The notes beneath the pieces were generated by a model. The model did no database searches. It saw only the letters and a program-made list of their open reading frames with translations, and was not told the origin of the DNA. Below, one piece after another: positions 6,827-7,047 of a stretch of DNA of 7,047 nt. A program made the translations under genes and the position numbers. The stretch's first letter is position 1; each line of letters begins with the position of its first letter. The stretch covers positions 1 to 7,047 of the forward strand of contig JABGQJ010000405.1 of NCBI GenBank assembly GCA_018648945.1, written 5' to 3'. Source of the DNA: Victivallales bacterium (lineage in GTDB: Bacteria > Verrucomicrobiota > Lentisphaeria > Oligosphaerales > Lenti-02).

Positions 6827-7047
6827 CTCCGCTTCGTACACCCCATTGCTACACGTTTGCGGCAAATCTGGGGCAGGGAACTGAGACTCGGGAGGGAAGC
6901 TCCGGAGCCTCCGCAGGGGGCGGTATATAGTAGCCACGGGTGCAAACCCGTGGTGGATAGGAAGGGGGAACCGAGCCCCCGCCAGGGCGGCGGCATATCC
7001 CGAGGAGGGCCCCAGCCCGACGGTGCCTTTGGGCCTCTCCCAAGCCC
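6827..7047. other. Spacer downstream of the kinase, hairpin-rich, no gene
   Basis: No credible gene is seen. The only long frame (minus, 7043 to 6849) runs through the hairpin repeat and has no protein-like character. There are short palindromes (GCTCCGGAGC at 6899-6908; GGGGG at 6964-6968 facing CCCCC at 6976-6980) and the repeat at 6914-6998. No hairpin with a T-run follows the kinase stop, so no intrinsic terminator can be called. Confidence 0.6.
6914..6998. repeat. GCAA-loop hairpin between imperfect direct repeats, likely a dispersed repeat
   Basis: CCACGGGT (6934-6941) and ACCCGTGG (6946-6953) pair perfectly over eight bases around GCAA, a GNRA tetraloop. The hairpin is flanked by similar segments in direct orientation: CAGGGGGCGGTATAT (6914-6928) and CAGGGCGGCGGCATAT (6983-6998, beginning at C6983). 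A second stem, GGGGG/CCCCC, lies at 6964-6980. The compact palindrome in a gene-free spacer is the kind of structure recognised by REP-associated tyrosine transposases. I have an impression of similar hairpins recurring in planctomycete intergenic DNA, but cannot verify that here. Confidence 0.5.

Noticed and set aside
5312..6937. A 541-codon open frame on the minus strand opposite the kinase
   Set aside because: It mirrors the kinase coding sequence, which has intact HisKA, HATPase and PAS motifs. The antisense translation is not protein-like.
6849..7043. A 64-codon minus-strand frame at the right edge
   Set aside because: It runs straight through the GCAA-loop hairpin repeat and has no ribosome binding site within the window.

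Overview
The window is GC-rich DNA that looks like part of a Gram-negative, environmental bacterial chromosome. It holds three long genes separated by repeat-rich spacers. The gene families (an exported triple-repeat protein with a His/Tyr/Gly-rich and basic tail, a DUF1254/DUF1214 lipoprotein, and a multi-PAS FixL-type kinase), together with hairpin-bearing dispersed-looking repeats, fit Planctomycetota or a related phylum best. That assignment is an inference of low confidence; there is no rRNA or phylogenetic marker gene here.

Layout. From 1127 down to the left edge, on the minus strand, is a DUF1254/DUF1214-family lipoprotein with its C-terminus cut off by the window. A 274-bp spacer (1128-1401) holds two mutually exclusive hairpins. 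From 3684 down to 1402, also minus strand, is a 760-residue secreted protein. It has three tandem repeats of about 100 residues, a His/Tyr/Gly-rich segment, and a low-complexity Thr/Pro/Arg then Ser/Arg tail. Next is a 607-bp divergent spacer (3685-4291) without a credible gene. It contains a perfect 25-bp inverted repeat whose arms are themselves palindromes, plus smaller repeats. From 4292 to 6826, plus strand, is an 844-residue membrane histidine kinase with four PAS domains and an intact catalytic core. The last 221 bp (6827-7047) contain a strong GCAA-loop hairpin between imperfect direct repeats and no gene.

How the parts may work together. The two minus-strand genes both encode exported proteins in the same order of transcription, so they may be functionally linked. 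The 274-bp gap argues against tight translational coupling. The kinase is transcribed divergently, has almost no periplasmic domain, and has no response regulator starting within 221 bp of its end. Its partner is therefore outside the window. Nothing in the sequence shows directly that it controls the divergent genes.

No intact mobile element, CRISPR array, toxin-antitoxin pair or defence system was found. The least explained material is the repeat content of the spacers and the architecture of the large exported protein.
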